Shown here one piece after another: positions 36,365-45,133 of a stretch of 64,000 nucleotides of DNA (position 1 is the first letter of the stretch; the number at the start of each line of letters is the position of its first letter). Made by a program: the position numbers and the translations under genes. The notes under the pieces were generated by a model. That model did not search any database, was not told where the DNA came from, and worked only from the letters and a program-made list of their open reading frames with translations. Source of the DNA: Bradyrhizobium barranii subsp. barranii (GTDB lineage: Bacteria; Pseudomonadota; Alphaproteobacteria; Rhizobiales; Xanthobacteraceae). Where the stretch lies: assembly GCF_017565645.3 (NCBI RefSeq), contig NZ_CP086138.1:1-64000 (forward strand), given 5' to 3'.

Positions 36365-36950
36365 TCATGAGGAGCAATCGCGTCTATCTTGGCCAGCGTT
36401 CATATGCGAGCGCGCCAACAGGCCGGACATACCCGGCGCCGGCTTTGTGGTTCTGGGCTTTGGTCCCAGCGCCGCGATGCCCATCTTGCGCATCAATCGC
36501 TGCACGCGTTTGCGATTGATGCGACGGCCTTCGCCAACAGGATAGCCATGAACGACGATCTGGACAGCCTTCTGTCCGGGCAGGGCGGTGCCGTGTCCGA
36601 GACCGAAACGAACGAGGTGCGGCAGCAGGAAGCGCAGGTTTCTGAGGGCGAAGGCCAACAGGAACAGATCAGCGAAGGTGGGGAAGGCGAAACGCAGGGC
36701 CAGAGCAAAATGGTCCCGCACGAAGCTCTCCACGCCGAGAAGCAGAAGGTCAAGCGCTACACGGAGGAGGTTTCAGAGTTCCGGAGTTGAGCATCGCCGT
36801 CATCCGCCGCGAGCCCAGGACGGCCAGGCCGTGAACAGCTGGTCGATCCGTCGCATCAGCTCAAGGTCGTTGTCATTGGCCGGCCGCGGCGGCCGATATA
36901 CGCTCGATCGCGCAACGCCCAGCAGTTGGCATTGCCGGCGGATCGATAGC
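36365..36950 (-). pseudogene. IS3 OrfB fragments flanking an insertion
   Basis: Two pieces of an IS3-type OrfB on the minus strand: the N-terminal piece at about 36950-36795 (LSIRRQCQLLGVARSSVYRP ... MRRIDQLFTAWP) and a second at about 36540-36365 (RRINRKRVQRLMRKMGIAAL, then GPKPRTTKPAPG). In intact relatives these are about 15 residues apart. Here about 245 bp of unrelated sequence separates them. The left piece abuts the IS1380 unit. Confidence 0.72.
36548..36787 (+). pseudogene. Phage scaffold-like N-terminal fragment
   Basis: 79 codons from MNDDLDSLLSGQGGAVSETE, very rich in Glu, Gln and Gly, ending in VPHEALHAEKQKVKRYTEEV. This Glu-rich head followed by an E-ALH-E-K-K-Y helix resembles phage capsid scaffold or portal-associated proteins. 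It stops soon after, so it is probably truncated. It lies between two halves of an IS3 orfB, on the opposite strand. Confidence 0.5.
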
Positions 36951-38915
36951 CCGTCTTATTCGCGAGAGGGCGCCTGAGAGGCTGGCGAGCGTGGTGTAAA
37001 GCGCTGATGCGGCGTAGGATTCGGTTGCGAAGCCACCCCATCACCTTCAACCGCGAACGCCACGCCCGCCATGACCGATGATACGATTTCAGACCACTAT
37101 CGAGAAGCAAGAATTCAACACAAATAAAACCTCTGCCTCGCGCTCGATCTCTTCATGCTTGATAGTCTCGTTTCGGAGGCTGATCACCTACCGCGTCTAA
37201 TAGGCCGCTCGCGCCGGTTTCTTTGGACGCGGCACGACCGCGACTCCACGTTTCGGCACAGAAATGATCGGGAGTCACTCAATCTTTCTTCAACTTAACC
37301 CGTCTTATTCGTAAGAGTGCGCCTGAGGGGTAAAGCGCTGATGCGGCGTAGGATTCGGTTGTGAAGCCAACCCCATCACCTCCAACCGCGAACGCCACGC
37401 CCGCCATGACCGACGATACGATTCCGCCCTTCTCGTTTCCAGCCGTTCACGCCAAGAAAGTCACAGCTGCCTTCGATGGTGGGCGCCTAACCTCGAACGG
37501 GGGCGTGATGCTTCTGGCGATGGCCGAGCGGCGTCTCGGTTTGGCCGACAATTTGGCCCGGGTGTTCCCGGATCGGCGCGATCCGACGCGGGTCGTGCAC
37601 AGCCTGGTCGATATGTTCCGCGCGCGCATGTTCGCGATCTGCTGCGGCTACGAGGACGCCGACGACCTCGATCATCTGCGGTCCGATCCGGCATTCAAGC
37701 TGGCCTGCGGTCGCCTACCGGACACGGGCCGGGATTTGTGTTCCCAGCCGACGCTGTCGCGGCTGGAGAATGCTCCGCGCCTGCGCGACGTGATCCGGCT
37801 GACCTACACTTTGGTCGACGCATGGATGGATAGCTACCCGCGCGAGCCGGCATCCGTCACGCTCGACATCGATGATACCTGCGACGTCGTCCACGGCCAT
37901 CAGCAGCTCTCGCTGTTCAACGCTCATTATGACGAACGCTGCTTCCTGCCGATCCACGTCTACGACACGGAGAAGAGCCGGCCCGTGGCCGTCGTGCTGC
38001 GGCCCGGCAAGACGCCGGGCGGCGTCGAGGTGCGTGCCCATCTGCGCCGCCTGGTACGGCATATCCGGACGCGATGGCACAACACGCAAATTACGTTCCG
38101 TGGCGACGGGCACTATGCCCGGCCGGAGGCCATGGCGTGGTGCGAGACCAACGGCATCGACTACATCTTCGGTCTGTCCGGCACCAAGCCTCTCGCCAGA
38201 AAAGTCGACGAGGTCGCCGACGACATCCGCACGCGACGCGCCATCGAGAACCTGCCGGTTCTGCGTGGCTATACCGAGACGCGCCACAAGGCAAAGTCCT
38301 GGGATCGCGAACGGCGCACTGTCGCCCGTATTGAGGCGACGATGCTCGGCCTCGACATCCGCTTCGTCGTCACCAGCCTCGATGTCGGCTCGGCCGAGTG
38401 GATCTACGACAGCCTGTATTGCGCGCGCGGCCAAGCCGAGAATCTGATCAAGCTGCATAAGACGCAGCTCGCCTCCGATCGCACCAGCTGCCGTTCGGCG
38501 CTCGCCAACCAGGTCCGTCTCGTGCTCCATACGGCCGCTTATTGGCTGATGCTGACCGTGCGCGACGCCATTCCCAAAGCCCGGGAATTGGCCGCTGCCG
38601 AGTTCGCGACGCTGCGTCTTCGGCTCTTGAAAATCGCCGCCCGTGTCGTCGAGACCACGAGCCGCATTCGCCTTGCGTTTGCCGCGGCATGTCCCGAAGC
38701 CGACCTGATCTGCGGCTTGCCCGGCGCGCTGCTGCCGCTCGGTCCTTGACCGGCGGGGCGTCCGCCCCCGTTCGCCCAACCCATCCCTCAAGCGCGTTGC
38801 AAAGTACCGGTCGTCAGGCGGCGAAAAGCCGAAGGCAATCCTGTGCGCCTCGTCAGACAAGATGTGCGGCCGCATCAATCGGGCCCAAAAGCCGCACTCT
38901 CACGAATAGGACGGG
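36950..38915 (+). mobile_element. IS1380-type compound unit, copy 2 (complete, 1966 bp)
   Basis: The outer left end CCCGTCTTATTCGCGAGAG at 36950 is preceded by ATAG, and the right end (complement of CCCGTCCTATTCGTGAGAG) at 38915 is followed by ATAG, a 4-bp target duplication. Inside, a second left end lies at 37299 after a 215-bp spacer. The outer 134 bp repeat the inner end and the first codons (MTDDTI) of the transposase. Same length and structure as copy 3 (45134-47099). Confidence 0.93.
37406..38749 (+). CDS. IS1380 transposase (copy 2)
   Basis: 447 residues from MTDDTIPPFSFPAVHAKKVT (a start 15 codons upstream is possible). DDE-type core: SVTLDIDDTCDVVHGHQQLS, FRGDGHYARPEAMAWCETNG, and a C-terminal glutamate region around YCARGQAENLIKLHK. 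Intact, presumably active on both the inner and outer ends. Confidence 0.94.
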   Translation: MTDDTIPPFSFPAVHAKKVTAAFDGGRLTSNGGVMLLAMAERRLGLADNLARVFPDRRDPTRVVHSLVDMFRARMFAICCGYEDADDLDHLRSDPAFKLACGRLPDTGRDLCSQPTLSRLENAPRLRDVIRLTYTLVDAWMDSYPREPASVTLDIDDTCDVVHGHQQLSLFNAHYDERCFLPIHVYDTEKSRPVAVVLRPGKTPGGVEVRAHLRRLVRHIRTRWHNTQITFRGDGHYARPEAMAWCETNGIDYIFGLSGTKPLARKVDEVADDIRTRRAIENLPVLRGYTETRHKAKSWDRERRTVARIEATMLGLDIRFVVTSLDVGSAEWIYDSLYCARGQAENLIKLHKTQLASDRTSCRSALANQVRLVLHTAAYWLMLTVRDAIPKARELAAAEFATLRLRLLKIAARVVETTSRIRLAFAAACPEADLICGLPGALLPLGP

Positions 38916-39301
38916 ATAGACCCTCATGATCGCGCTGAAGCAATCCTCGGCGATCCGGCGCGCTCATCTTCCGGACCTCCTGGCTAAGAAATCTCGCTCG
39001 ACCGTCAATTGTCCGATCTTGGCGTGGAGCTTCTCGACCTCCAGTTCGTGGGCCGCCATCCCGACCAGCGCCCGCGTCGAACGCCCGAACCGTCTGATCC
39101 TGAAGCTGCTTCTTCCACGCATAAATCTGGTTCACATGCACCTGGTAGCGCTGCGCCAGATCCGTCACCGTTGACTGTTCTCGCAGCGCCTCCAAGGCGA
39201 TCTTTGCCTTCAGCGCTGCATCGATTTTCCGTCTCGTCTTCTTCATGGTCCGCTCCGTTTATCAAAACGGAACGGCATCCGCACCACCTAAGCCGCCGGT
39301 C
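38916..39301 (-). pseudogene. IS3 OrfA fragment, frameshifted
   Basis: From 39246: MKKTRRKIDAALKAKIALEA ... QRYQVHVNQIYAWKKQLQDQ, a typical IS3 OrfA helix-turn-helix; then the frame is lost near 39060, and MSAPDRRGLLQRDHEG, normally the OrfA/OrfB junction, appears in the shifted frame. The element's terminal repeat lies near 39301. IS1380 copy 2 removed the rest. Confidence 0.8.
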
Positions 39302-39483
39302 CAAAATCCGGGGTCCACTTCACTCGCCGCCATCGCAATATGGCCAATTGAAAACGATGTGCTGGCCTTCTTCGTTTTGAAGCTCGCGCCACACTTCTTG
39401 TGCCCACCCGGCACCTTTCCAATCCAAAGTTCGAACGTCCTCGTCGACTCCCAGCCCTGATTTGCCAGCCCGGCACGTCTACA

Positions 39484-40873
39484 GAGCTATGCGGGAAACT
39501 GGGTGATGACGGAATGAGATAGGCGGCGTATCGAGGCGGGTGTCGAGCCTGCCAGAACCTCAAGGAGAGCGATACGCCATGAACGAGCATAGCAACATTG
39601 TCCCACTGCGTCAGCCCGATGAGATCGACGATCCACTGACGAATATTTTGCGATCTGGTGCTCGGCAGCTGCTTGCGCAGGCTGTCGAGATGGAAGCCGA
39701 GGCGTTTCTCGCCGCGATGAAGGGCTTGAAGCGTCCCGATGGCCGCGACCGCCTCGTGCGGCACGGCCATGGTCCAGTGCGGACGATCCAGACGGGGATC
39801 GGCGCCGTCGAAGTCGCCCGGGTAAAGATTCGCGATCGCGCGGTGACCAGCGATGGCGAGCGGATCCGCTTCACCTCGGCGATCCTGCCGTTGTGGGCAC
39901 GGCGCACGAAGAGCTTGGATGCACTTTTGCCGGTTCTGTACCTGCGAGGCATCTCGACGGGCGACTTCCAGGAGGCGCTGGCGGCGCTCTTGGGCAAGGA
40001 TGCGCCGAATCTTTCTCCGGGGGTGGTTTCCAGACTGACGACGGAGTGGCAGCTCGAGTACGAGCGTTGGCAGAAGCGCGATCTGTCGGCGCGCCGGTAC
40101 GTATACGTGTGGGCGGACGGCGTCTTCCTGCAGGCTCGCATGGAAGACCACAGCGAATGCATGCTGGTGCTGATCGGCGCGACGCCGGAAGGCAAGAAGG
40201 AACTCATCGGCTTCCAGGTCGGCGTGCGCGAGAGCACGCAGAGCTGGCACGAACTGCTCGTCGAGGCGAAAACCCGTGGGCTGAAGATCGCCCCGGAAAT
40301 CGCCGTCGGTGACGGCGCGCTCGGCTTCTGGAAGGCGCTCGACGAGGTCTTTCCCGCCACGCGACATCAGCGGTGCTGGGTGCACAAAACCGCGAATATC
40401 TTGAACAAAGTCGCAGTGTCGGTACAGGCCAGCATGAAGAAGGATCTGCGCGAGGTCTATTTGGCGTCCAACCGAGCTTCGGCCGAAGTGGCGATCGATG
40501 TCTTTGCCGAGAAATACGGAGCGTAGTACGACGGTCGAGTGCCTGACGAAAGATCGCGACGCAATGCTTGCGTTCTACGAATTCCCCGCCGAGCATTGGG
40601 ACCACTTGCGGACGACGAATCCCATCGAAAGCGTGTTCGCGACGGTCCGGCACAGAACGGTGCGCACGAAAGGTTCGTTATCGTCAACGACTGCCAAGTT
40701 GATGGTGTTCAAGCTGCTCTGCGCCGCATCAAAGACCTGGCGGCGGCTGAAAGGCACAAATCAGTTGCCGAAGGTCATCGCAGGTGTCAGATTCGAAAAC
40801 GGCATCGAGGTCATCCAAGTGCCGGAAAACCACGCCGCCTGATCGCCTCGTCACCCAAAATCCCGCATAGCTC
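39484..40873 (+). mobile_element. IS256-family element, copy C (1390 bp)
   Basis: Terminal repeats GAGCTATGCGGG (39484) and CCCGCATAGCTC (ending 40873). Related to, but clearly diverged from, the IS256 copies at 4886-10113. No matching 8-9 bp flanking duplication was found. Confidence 0.88.
39579..40842 (+). pseudogene. IS256 transposase with late nonsense and frameshift (copy C)
   Basis: Starts MNEHSNIVPLRQPDEIDDPL and is intact for 315 codons, through YVWADGVFLQARMEDHSECM and IAVGDGALGFWKALDEVFP, to EKYGA, where TAG (40524-40526) replaces the expected lysine codon. The C-terminal part (ECLTKDRDAMLAFYEFPAEH ... NPIESVFATVRHRTVR) continues to 40842 in another frame. The catalytic glutamate is thus not translated in frame. 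Confidence 0.9.
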
Positions 40874-41133
40874 GCTGACATCTGTCCGGCCTTGATTGCG
40901 ACCGTCATATGTCGCGGGCCCGTATGGGAGTTCGCGGATCAGGTCCAAATCACAGCGGCGTACTTGGAAGCACTTGGGCATGTACTGGTTTTCCCGACCC
41001 CGTCTCATCGACTGTTGCGCCGTACCTTCGTGAGCGTCATCTGGCGACCACGCACTGAGGGTTGATCTAGTCGGCTAGGAAAATCTCGTGGAGAGGTTTG
41101 TCACGAGGTCACCATGTCAAGAGCGAGTTGTAA

Positions 41134-41668
41134 GGATGCCGGCTCGCGCGGGTAGCTATCCATCCATGCGTCGACCAAAATGTAGGTCAGCCGGATCACG
41201 TCGCGCAGGCGCGGCGCATTCTCCAGGCGTGACAGCGTCGGTTGGGAACACAAATCCCGGCCCGTGTCCGGTAGGCGACCGCAGGCCAGCTTGAATGCGG
41301 GATCGGACCGCAGATGATCGAGGTCGTCGGCGTCCTCGTAGCCGCAGCAGATCGCGAACATGCGCGCGCGGAACATATCGACCAGGCTGTGCACGACCCG
41401 CGTCGGATCGCGCCGATCCGGGAACACCCGGGCCAGATTGTCGGCCAAACCGAGACGCCGCTCTAGGCGTCCACCATCGAAGGCAGCTGTGACTTTCTTG
41501 GCGTGAATGGCTGGAAACGAGAAGGGCGGAATCGTATCGTCGGTCATGGCGGGCGTGGCGTTCGCGGTTGGAGGTGATGGGGTTGGCTTCACAACCGAAT
41601 CCTACGCCGTATCAGCGCTTTACACCACGCTCGCCAGCCTCTCGGGCGCCTCTTACGAATAAGACGGG
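41134..41668 (-). mobile_element. IS1380 remnant (copy 4)
   Basis: Only the transposase N-terminal region and the right end (complement of CCCGTCTTATTCGTAAGAG, ending 41668, followed by CTAA) remain. The frame from 41547 (MTDDTIPPFSFPAIHAKK) carries a 14-codon deletion after FDGGRL and breaks off at about 41134. Together with the unit at 45134-47099, in the same orientation, it brackets the DUF2130 region. Confidence 0.88.
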
Positions 41669-42398
41669 CTAAGTCGCAACTGGGGATTCTAGGCTGGCAT
41701 CGAGCCGCCGGAGGACCCGATGCGACGCGGTTACGCCTCCGATCACCCTCAGCACCGCCTCCGGCTCGTGCGGGTCACCGCTGGTCCGGATGCCGCCGAA
41801 GATCCGGAATACCCAGATTGACATCTCCGGGAAATCCACGCCTTGCGCGCCCTCATACACGAGCGCGCCGGAACCTAGATCGTCGGTGATGCGGGAGCGG
41901 GCGTTGCGAGCAGCTGCCGGTGCATCTCCTCGCCTTGCCGATTAAGGAATCCCGCCCAAACGCCATGCTTCTTCCGATCGAGTATCGCTCCGAAGTGGTG
42001 GAACAGCAGCCCCTGCGTGATGAACTTGAACAGTTCGTCGACGCGGGTCGCATCGAACGGCAGTGTCATTGACGGCACGAGCATGCCGTTTTTAAGTATC
42101 AGCTCCTGCCGCTGCTCAGAGGCTAGTTGGGCCTTCAGCTTCGCGTTTTTCGCTAATCGCGGCTCAACCATCGTCGACAGGACGCCAAGCCATCTCGATG
42201 ATTGCCGGCAAGCGGCAATACCGCGGTGAGATAGTGCTCATGGCCGCTCTTGACGCCGTTGCAGGCGCCGCAGGCCGGGACCTTAGGCAGGTTGTCCCGG
42301 CGGCTGATCGGCAAAAATTCGCGCGCCAGCACGTGGTCCATGGTCGCAGGTGGGGTGCCGCAGTAGACGCAGATTTTGCCAACGTGCCGCTTGCTCAT
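41669..42398 (-). pseudogene. HNH endonuclease-type gene, two frameshifts
   Basis: From 42398: MSKRHVGKICVYCGTPPATM, DHVLAREFLP and PACGACNGVKSGHEHYL, an HNH fold with CxxC pairs. The frame breaks near 42180; the next segment is MVEPRLAKNAKLKAQLASEQ ... DELFKFITQGLLFHHFGAIL, and after another shift near 41880 comes ALVYEGAQGVDFPEMSIWVF ... GVTASHRV. The three segments read as one protein of about 240 residues. The last stop (TAG) lies in the IS1380-flanking TTAG. Confidence 0.72.
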
Positions 42399-42531
42399 GA
42401 GCGCAGTATACCATGACGCCGTTCCTTAGAGTTCGAGTCTTTGCAATGGTCAGCCGGGTTTCGATTCGCCCGGTGCTCGACTGCTGCCCGCAAACTCAGC
42501 CGTTATCGGAAAAACCGGGGAAAATGCCCGG

Positions 42532-42577
42532 AAGCGATGCGCATCGCTTGACCGTCCAGATTGGCCTGTTCTAATTT
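42532..42577 (+). promoter_or_regulatory. Promoter with palindromic operator for DUF2130 gene
   Basis: A perfect 18-bp palindrome AAGCGATGCGCATCGCTT (42532-42549) overlaps a sigma-70-like -35 TTGACC (42548-42553); a -10 TAATTT (42572-42577) follows at 18-bp spacing. The DUF2130 gene starts 86 bp downstream. A repressor bound to the dyad would block the -35 box. Confidence 0.5.
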
Positions 42578-42662
42578 TGTTCTCAAATGCTCGGGGGCGA
42601 TTCTGTGAGCCCCGCAGCCAGCTTTTCAACGGAAACAGGAAACGCCCATCCGGGCAGCAACC

Positions 42663-44072
42663 ATGCACGAGATCATCTGTCCCCACTGTGCCAAGGCCTT
42701 CAAGGTCGATGAATCCGGCTATGCCGACATTCTGAAGCAGGTCCGCGACGCCGATTTCGCAAAGCAACTGCACGAACGGCTGGAATTGGCCGAGCGCGAC
42801 AAGCAAAGCGCGGTGGAGCTGGCCAAGGCCCAAGTTGCCAGCGATCTGCAGAAGACCGCCGCTGCCAAGGATGCCGAAATCCAGGAGTTGAAGTCCAAGC
42901 TCGAGGCCAGTGGAGTTTCGCAGAAGCTCGCGGTGACCGAAGCGCTTAGCGCCGTCGAAAAGGAGCGTGACAGACTCGCGAACGCGCTGGCCGAGTCCGA
43001 GCGCGAGAAGAAGGCCGCCTCGGAGCTTGCCGAGGCGCTTCTGGCCAGCGAGCAGCACAAGATCACTGCCGCCAAGGAAAAGGAAATCCAAGAGCTGAAG
43101 GCCAAGCTTCAGGCCGTCGAGCTGGAGAAGAAGCTCGCCGTGACCGAAGCCGTCGGCGCTATCGAGAAAGAGCGCGATGAGCTGAAGAACGGCATCAAGC
43201 AGGTCCAGCTTGAAAAGCAGCTGTCCGAGCAGTCGCTCAAGGACAAGTATGAAACCCAGATCAAGGATCGGGACGACGCGATCGAACGCCTCAAGGATAT
43301 GAAGGCCCGTCTCTCGACCAAGATGGTCGGCGAGACCCTCGAACAGCACTGCGAGACCGAGTTCAACCGGGTTCGCTCGATGGCGTTTCCGCGGGCCTAT
43401 TTCGAGAAAGACAACGACGCCCGGACCGGCAGTAAGGGCGACTACATCTTCCGCGACTCGGATGAGGCCGGCACCGGGATCATCTCGATCATGTTCGAGA
43501 TGAAGAACGAGTGCGACAAAACCGCCACGAAAAGCAAGAACGAAGATTTTCTCAAGGAGCTCGACCGGGATCGCACCGAAAAGGGCTGCGAATACGCCAT
43601 CCTGGTCTCATTGCTCGAACCAGATAACGAGCTTTACAATACGGGCATCGTTGATGTCTTCCATCGCTACCCGAAAATGTATGTCATCCGGCCGCAGTTC
43701 TTCCTGCCGATGATTACGCTGCTGCGGAATGCGGCGATCAACTCGCTCAAATACAAGACCGAGCTCGCGCTTGTGAAGGCGCAGAATATCGACATCACTC
43801 AGTTTGAGAGCCAGCTCGAAACGTTCAAGACCGCATTCTCGAAGAACTTCGATCTTGCGTCCCGGCACTTCCAGACCGCAATCGCTGAGATCGATAAGTC
43901 GATTGATCACCTGCAGAAGACCAAGGACGCCTTGATTGGTGCGGACCGCAATCTCCGTCTTGCGAACGACAAGGCGCAGGATGTGACGATCAAGAAGCTG
44001 ACAAAGGGCAATCCGACGATGGCGGCGAAATTTGCGGAGCTTAAGACCCCGCCTGCGGAAGCCGCGGAGTGA
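42663..44072 (+). CDS. DUF2130 protein: coiled coil plus nuclease-like domain
   Basis: 469 residues. N-terminal zinc-knuckle-like [14 protein letters not shown], then a long coiled coil (about 20-225, repeats such as [15 protein letters not shown] and [15 protein letters not shown]), then the DUF2130 domain (about 230-380). That domain holds [10 protein letters not shown] near 257 and [10 protein letters not shown] near 277, a D...ExK arrangement like PD-(D/E)xK nucleases. A C-terminal helical tail follows. Cellular role unknown; nuclease activity is inference. It stands alone, convergent with the SEC-C/HNH gene, between IS1380 sequences. Confidence 0.85.
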   Translation: MHEIICPHCAKAFKVDESGYADILKQVRDADFAKQLHERLELAERDKQSAVELAKAQVASDLQKTAAAKDAEIQELKSKLEASGVSQKLAVTEALSAVEKERDRLANALAESEREKKAASELAEALLASEQHKITAAKEKEIQELKAKLQAVELEKKLAVTEAVGAIEKERDELKNGIKQVQLEKQLSEQSLKDKYETQIKDRDDAIERLKDMKARLSTKMVGETLEQHCETEFNRVRSMAFPRAYFEKDNDARTGSKGDYIFRDSDEAGTGIISIMFEMKNECDKTATKSKNEDFLKELDRDRTEKGCEYAILVSLLEPDNELYNTGIVDVFHRYPKMYVIRPQFFLPMITLLRNAAINSLKYKTELALVKAQNIDITQFESQLETFKTAFSKNFDLASRHFQTAIAEIDKSIDHLQKTKDALIGADRNLRLANDKAQDVTIKKLTKGNPTMAAKFAELKTPPAEAAE

Positions 44073-44170
44073 GGCTGCCAGTCGTGCCTCTGGCAAATCG
44101 TCTAATCGCATTCACGATTTACGTTTTCAACGACGGTATGGCTGGGCTTAACCCAAGAATGGCGAAGCTG

Positions 44171-45103
44171 CTAGCTATCCGTTCCCTTGGAGGCCGTGCT
44201 CGTCACCAATTTCTCGAATGTCACCTGTATCGGCCGGTGTAGGCGTCCGTCCTGCCAGCTTAGGCCGATTTGCCGCTTGGATTTGCCGATCAGCACGTCG
44301 ATGGCCGAAGGCCGGTACAGCCAGTTCTTGAGTCCCGGGCTTTGGAGGACGTTCGGAGCTGCAATCATCATAACGAACTCCAAGCCCAAAAAGTTGGACC
44401 ACAGCCCGACAAGCTCCTTCTGAGCGTCGCCGTACCATGGCTGCAGCTGGAAACGCGTGTGATTGATCAGTTGCGATCCCGTAGGCATGATGAAGTACAG
44501 GCCCGTGGCCTCCGGCCACTCATCGACATGTTCGAGCATGCGGATGATGTCGACGCCGCGTTCGAAGGCGCCGGGTAATTTTACACGGCCCTGAGCAAGA
44601 CTGCCGGACACCGCCATAGCTTTGAGCGTCTTCAGCAGCCAGCGTTCGACATCATGACCGGACAGCAAGTACGGCAAGACGGCTTCGCTCGATTCCAAGC
44701 AGTCCCTGAGGCCGGCAAAGAATATCTTGGCAGCGGCATCCAACGGCGACAGCGCGCTGTTGTGTCGTCTACAAAGGCAGTTCGCGGTGAGATTCTTTGG
44801 AGCCAGCGCCTTTGTTTCGCCTGCTTCGAGCCAAGGCAGTCCAGAGGCCGTGAAATTACCGTCCCCGCGAAGTATTTCGATCACAGCCTCGCTGATCAGA
44901 TGCTCGCCGGAGATTGGCGCTTCGCAATTTCCCAGCTCCTGCATGTAACAGCGTTCAAGTGTCGTACTGGGCGAGCCGGATCGAAGGTCAAGCCCTGAAG
45001 CCGGCTTGTGCCATCGAACACCATCAAAACAGCAGGAAGCCGATTGTCGCCCCGATCGACAACGACAAGGTGCCACCTTCATTTCCTCAGCGCTTGGCTT
45101 CAC
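44171..45103 (-). CDS. SEC-C and HNH-like protein of unknown function
   Basis: 310 residues. The N-terminus has a SEC-C-like zinc motif (CRCRSGRQSASCC, residues 13-25). Residues 52-122 resemble an HNH-type fold: CYMQELGNCEAPISGEHLIS with His68, and LTANCLCRRHNSALSPLD with His114-Asn115. The rest (WLLKTLKAMAVSG, FLGLEFVMMIAAP) looks structural. The start is GTG at 45103 or ATG at 45082. IS1380 copy 3 lies only 30 bp upstream, so the native promoter may be lost. Confidence 0.7.
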   Translation of the reverse strand: MKPSAEEMKVAPCRCRSGRQSASCCFDGVRWHKPASGLDLRSGSPSTTLERCYMQELGNCEAPISGEHLISEAVIEILRGDGNFTASGLPWLEAGETKALAPKNLTANCLCRRHNSALSPLDAAAKIFFAGLRDCLESSEAVLPYLLSGHDVERWLLKTLKAMAVSGSLAQGRVKLPGAFERGVDIIRMLEHVDEWPEATGLYFIMPTGSQLINHTRFQLQPWYGDAQKELVGLWSNFLGLEFVMMIAAPNVLQSPGLKNWLYRPSAIDVLIGKSKRQIGLSWQDGRLHRPIQVTFEKLVTSTASKGTDS

Positions 45104-45133
45104 CCATCGGAGTGACCCCCAGCGGCAGTCTAG

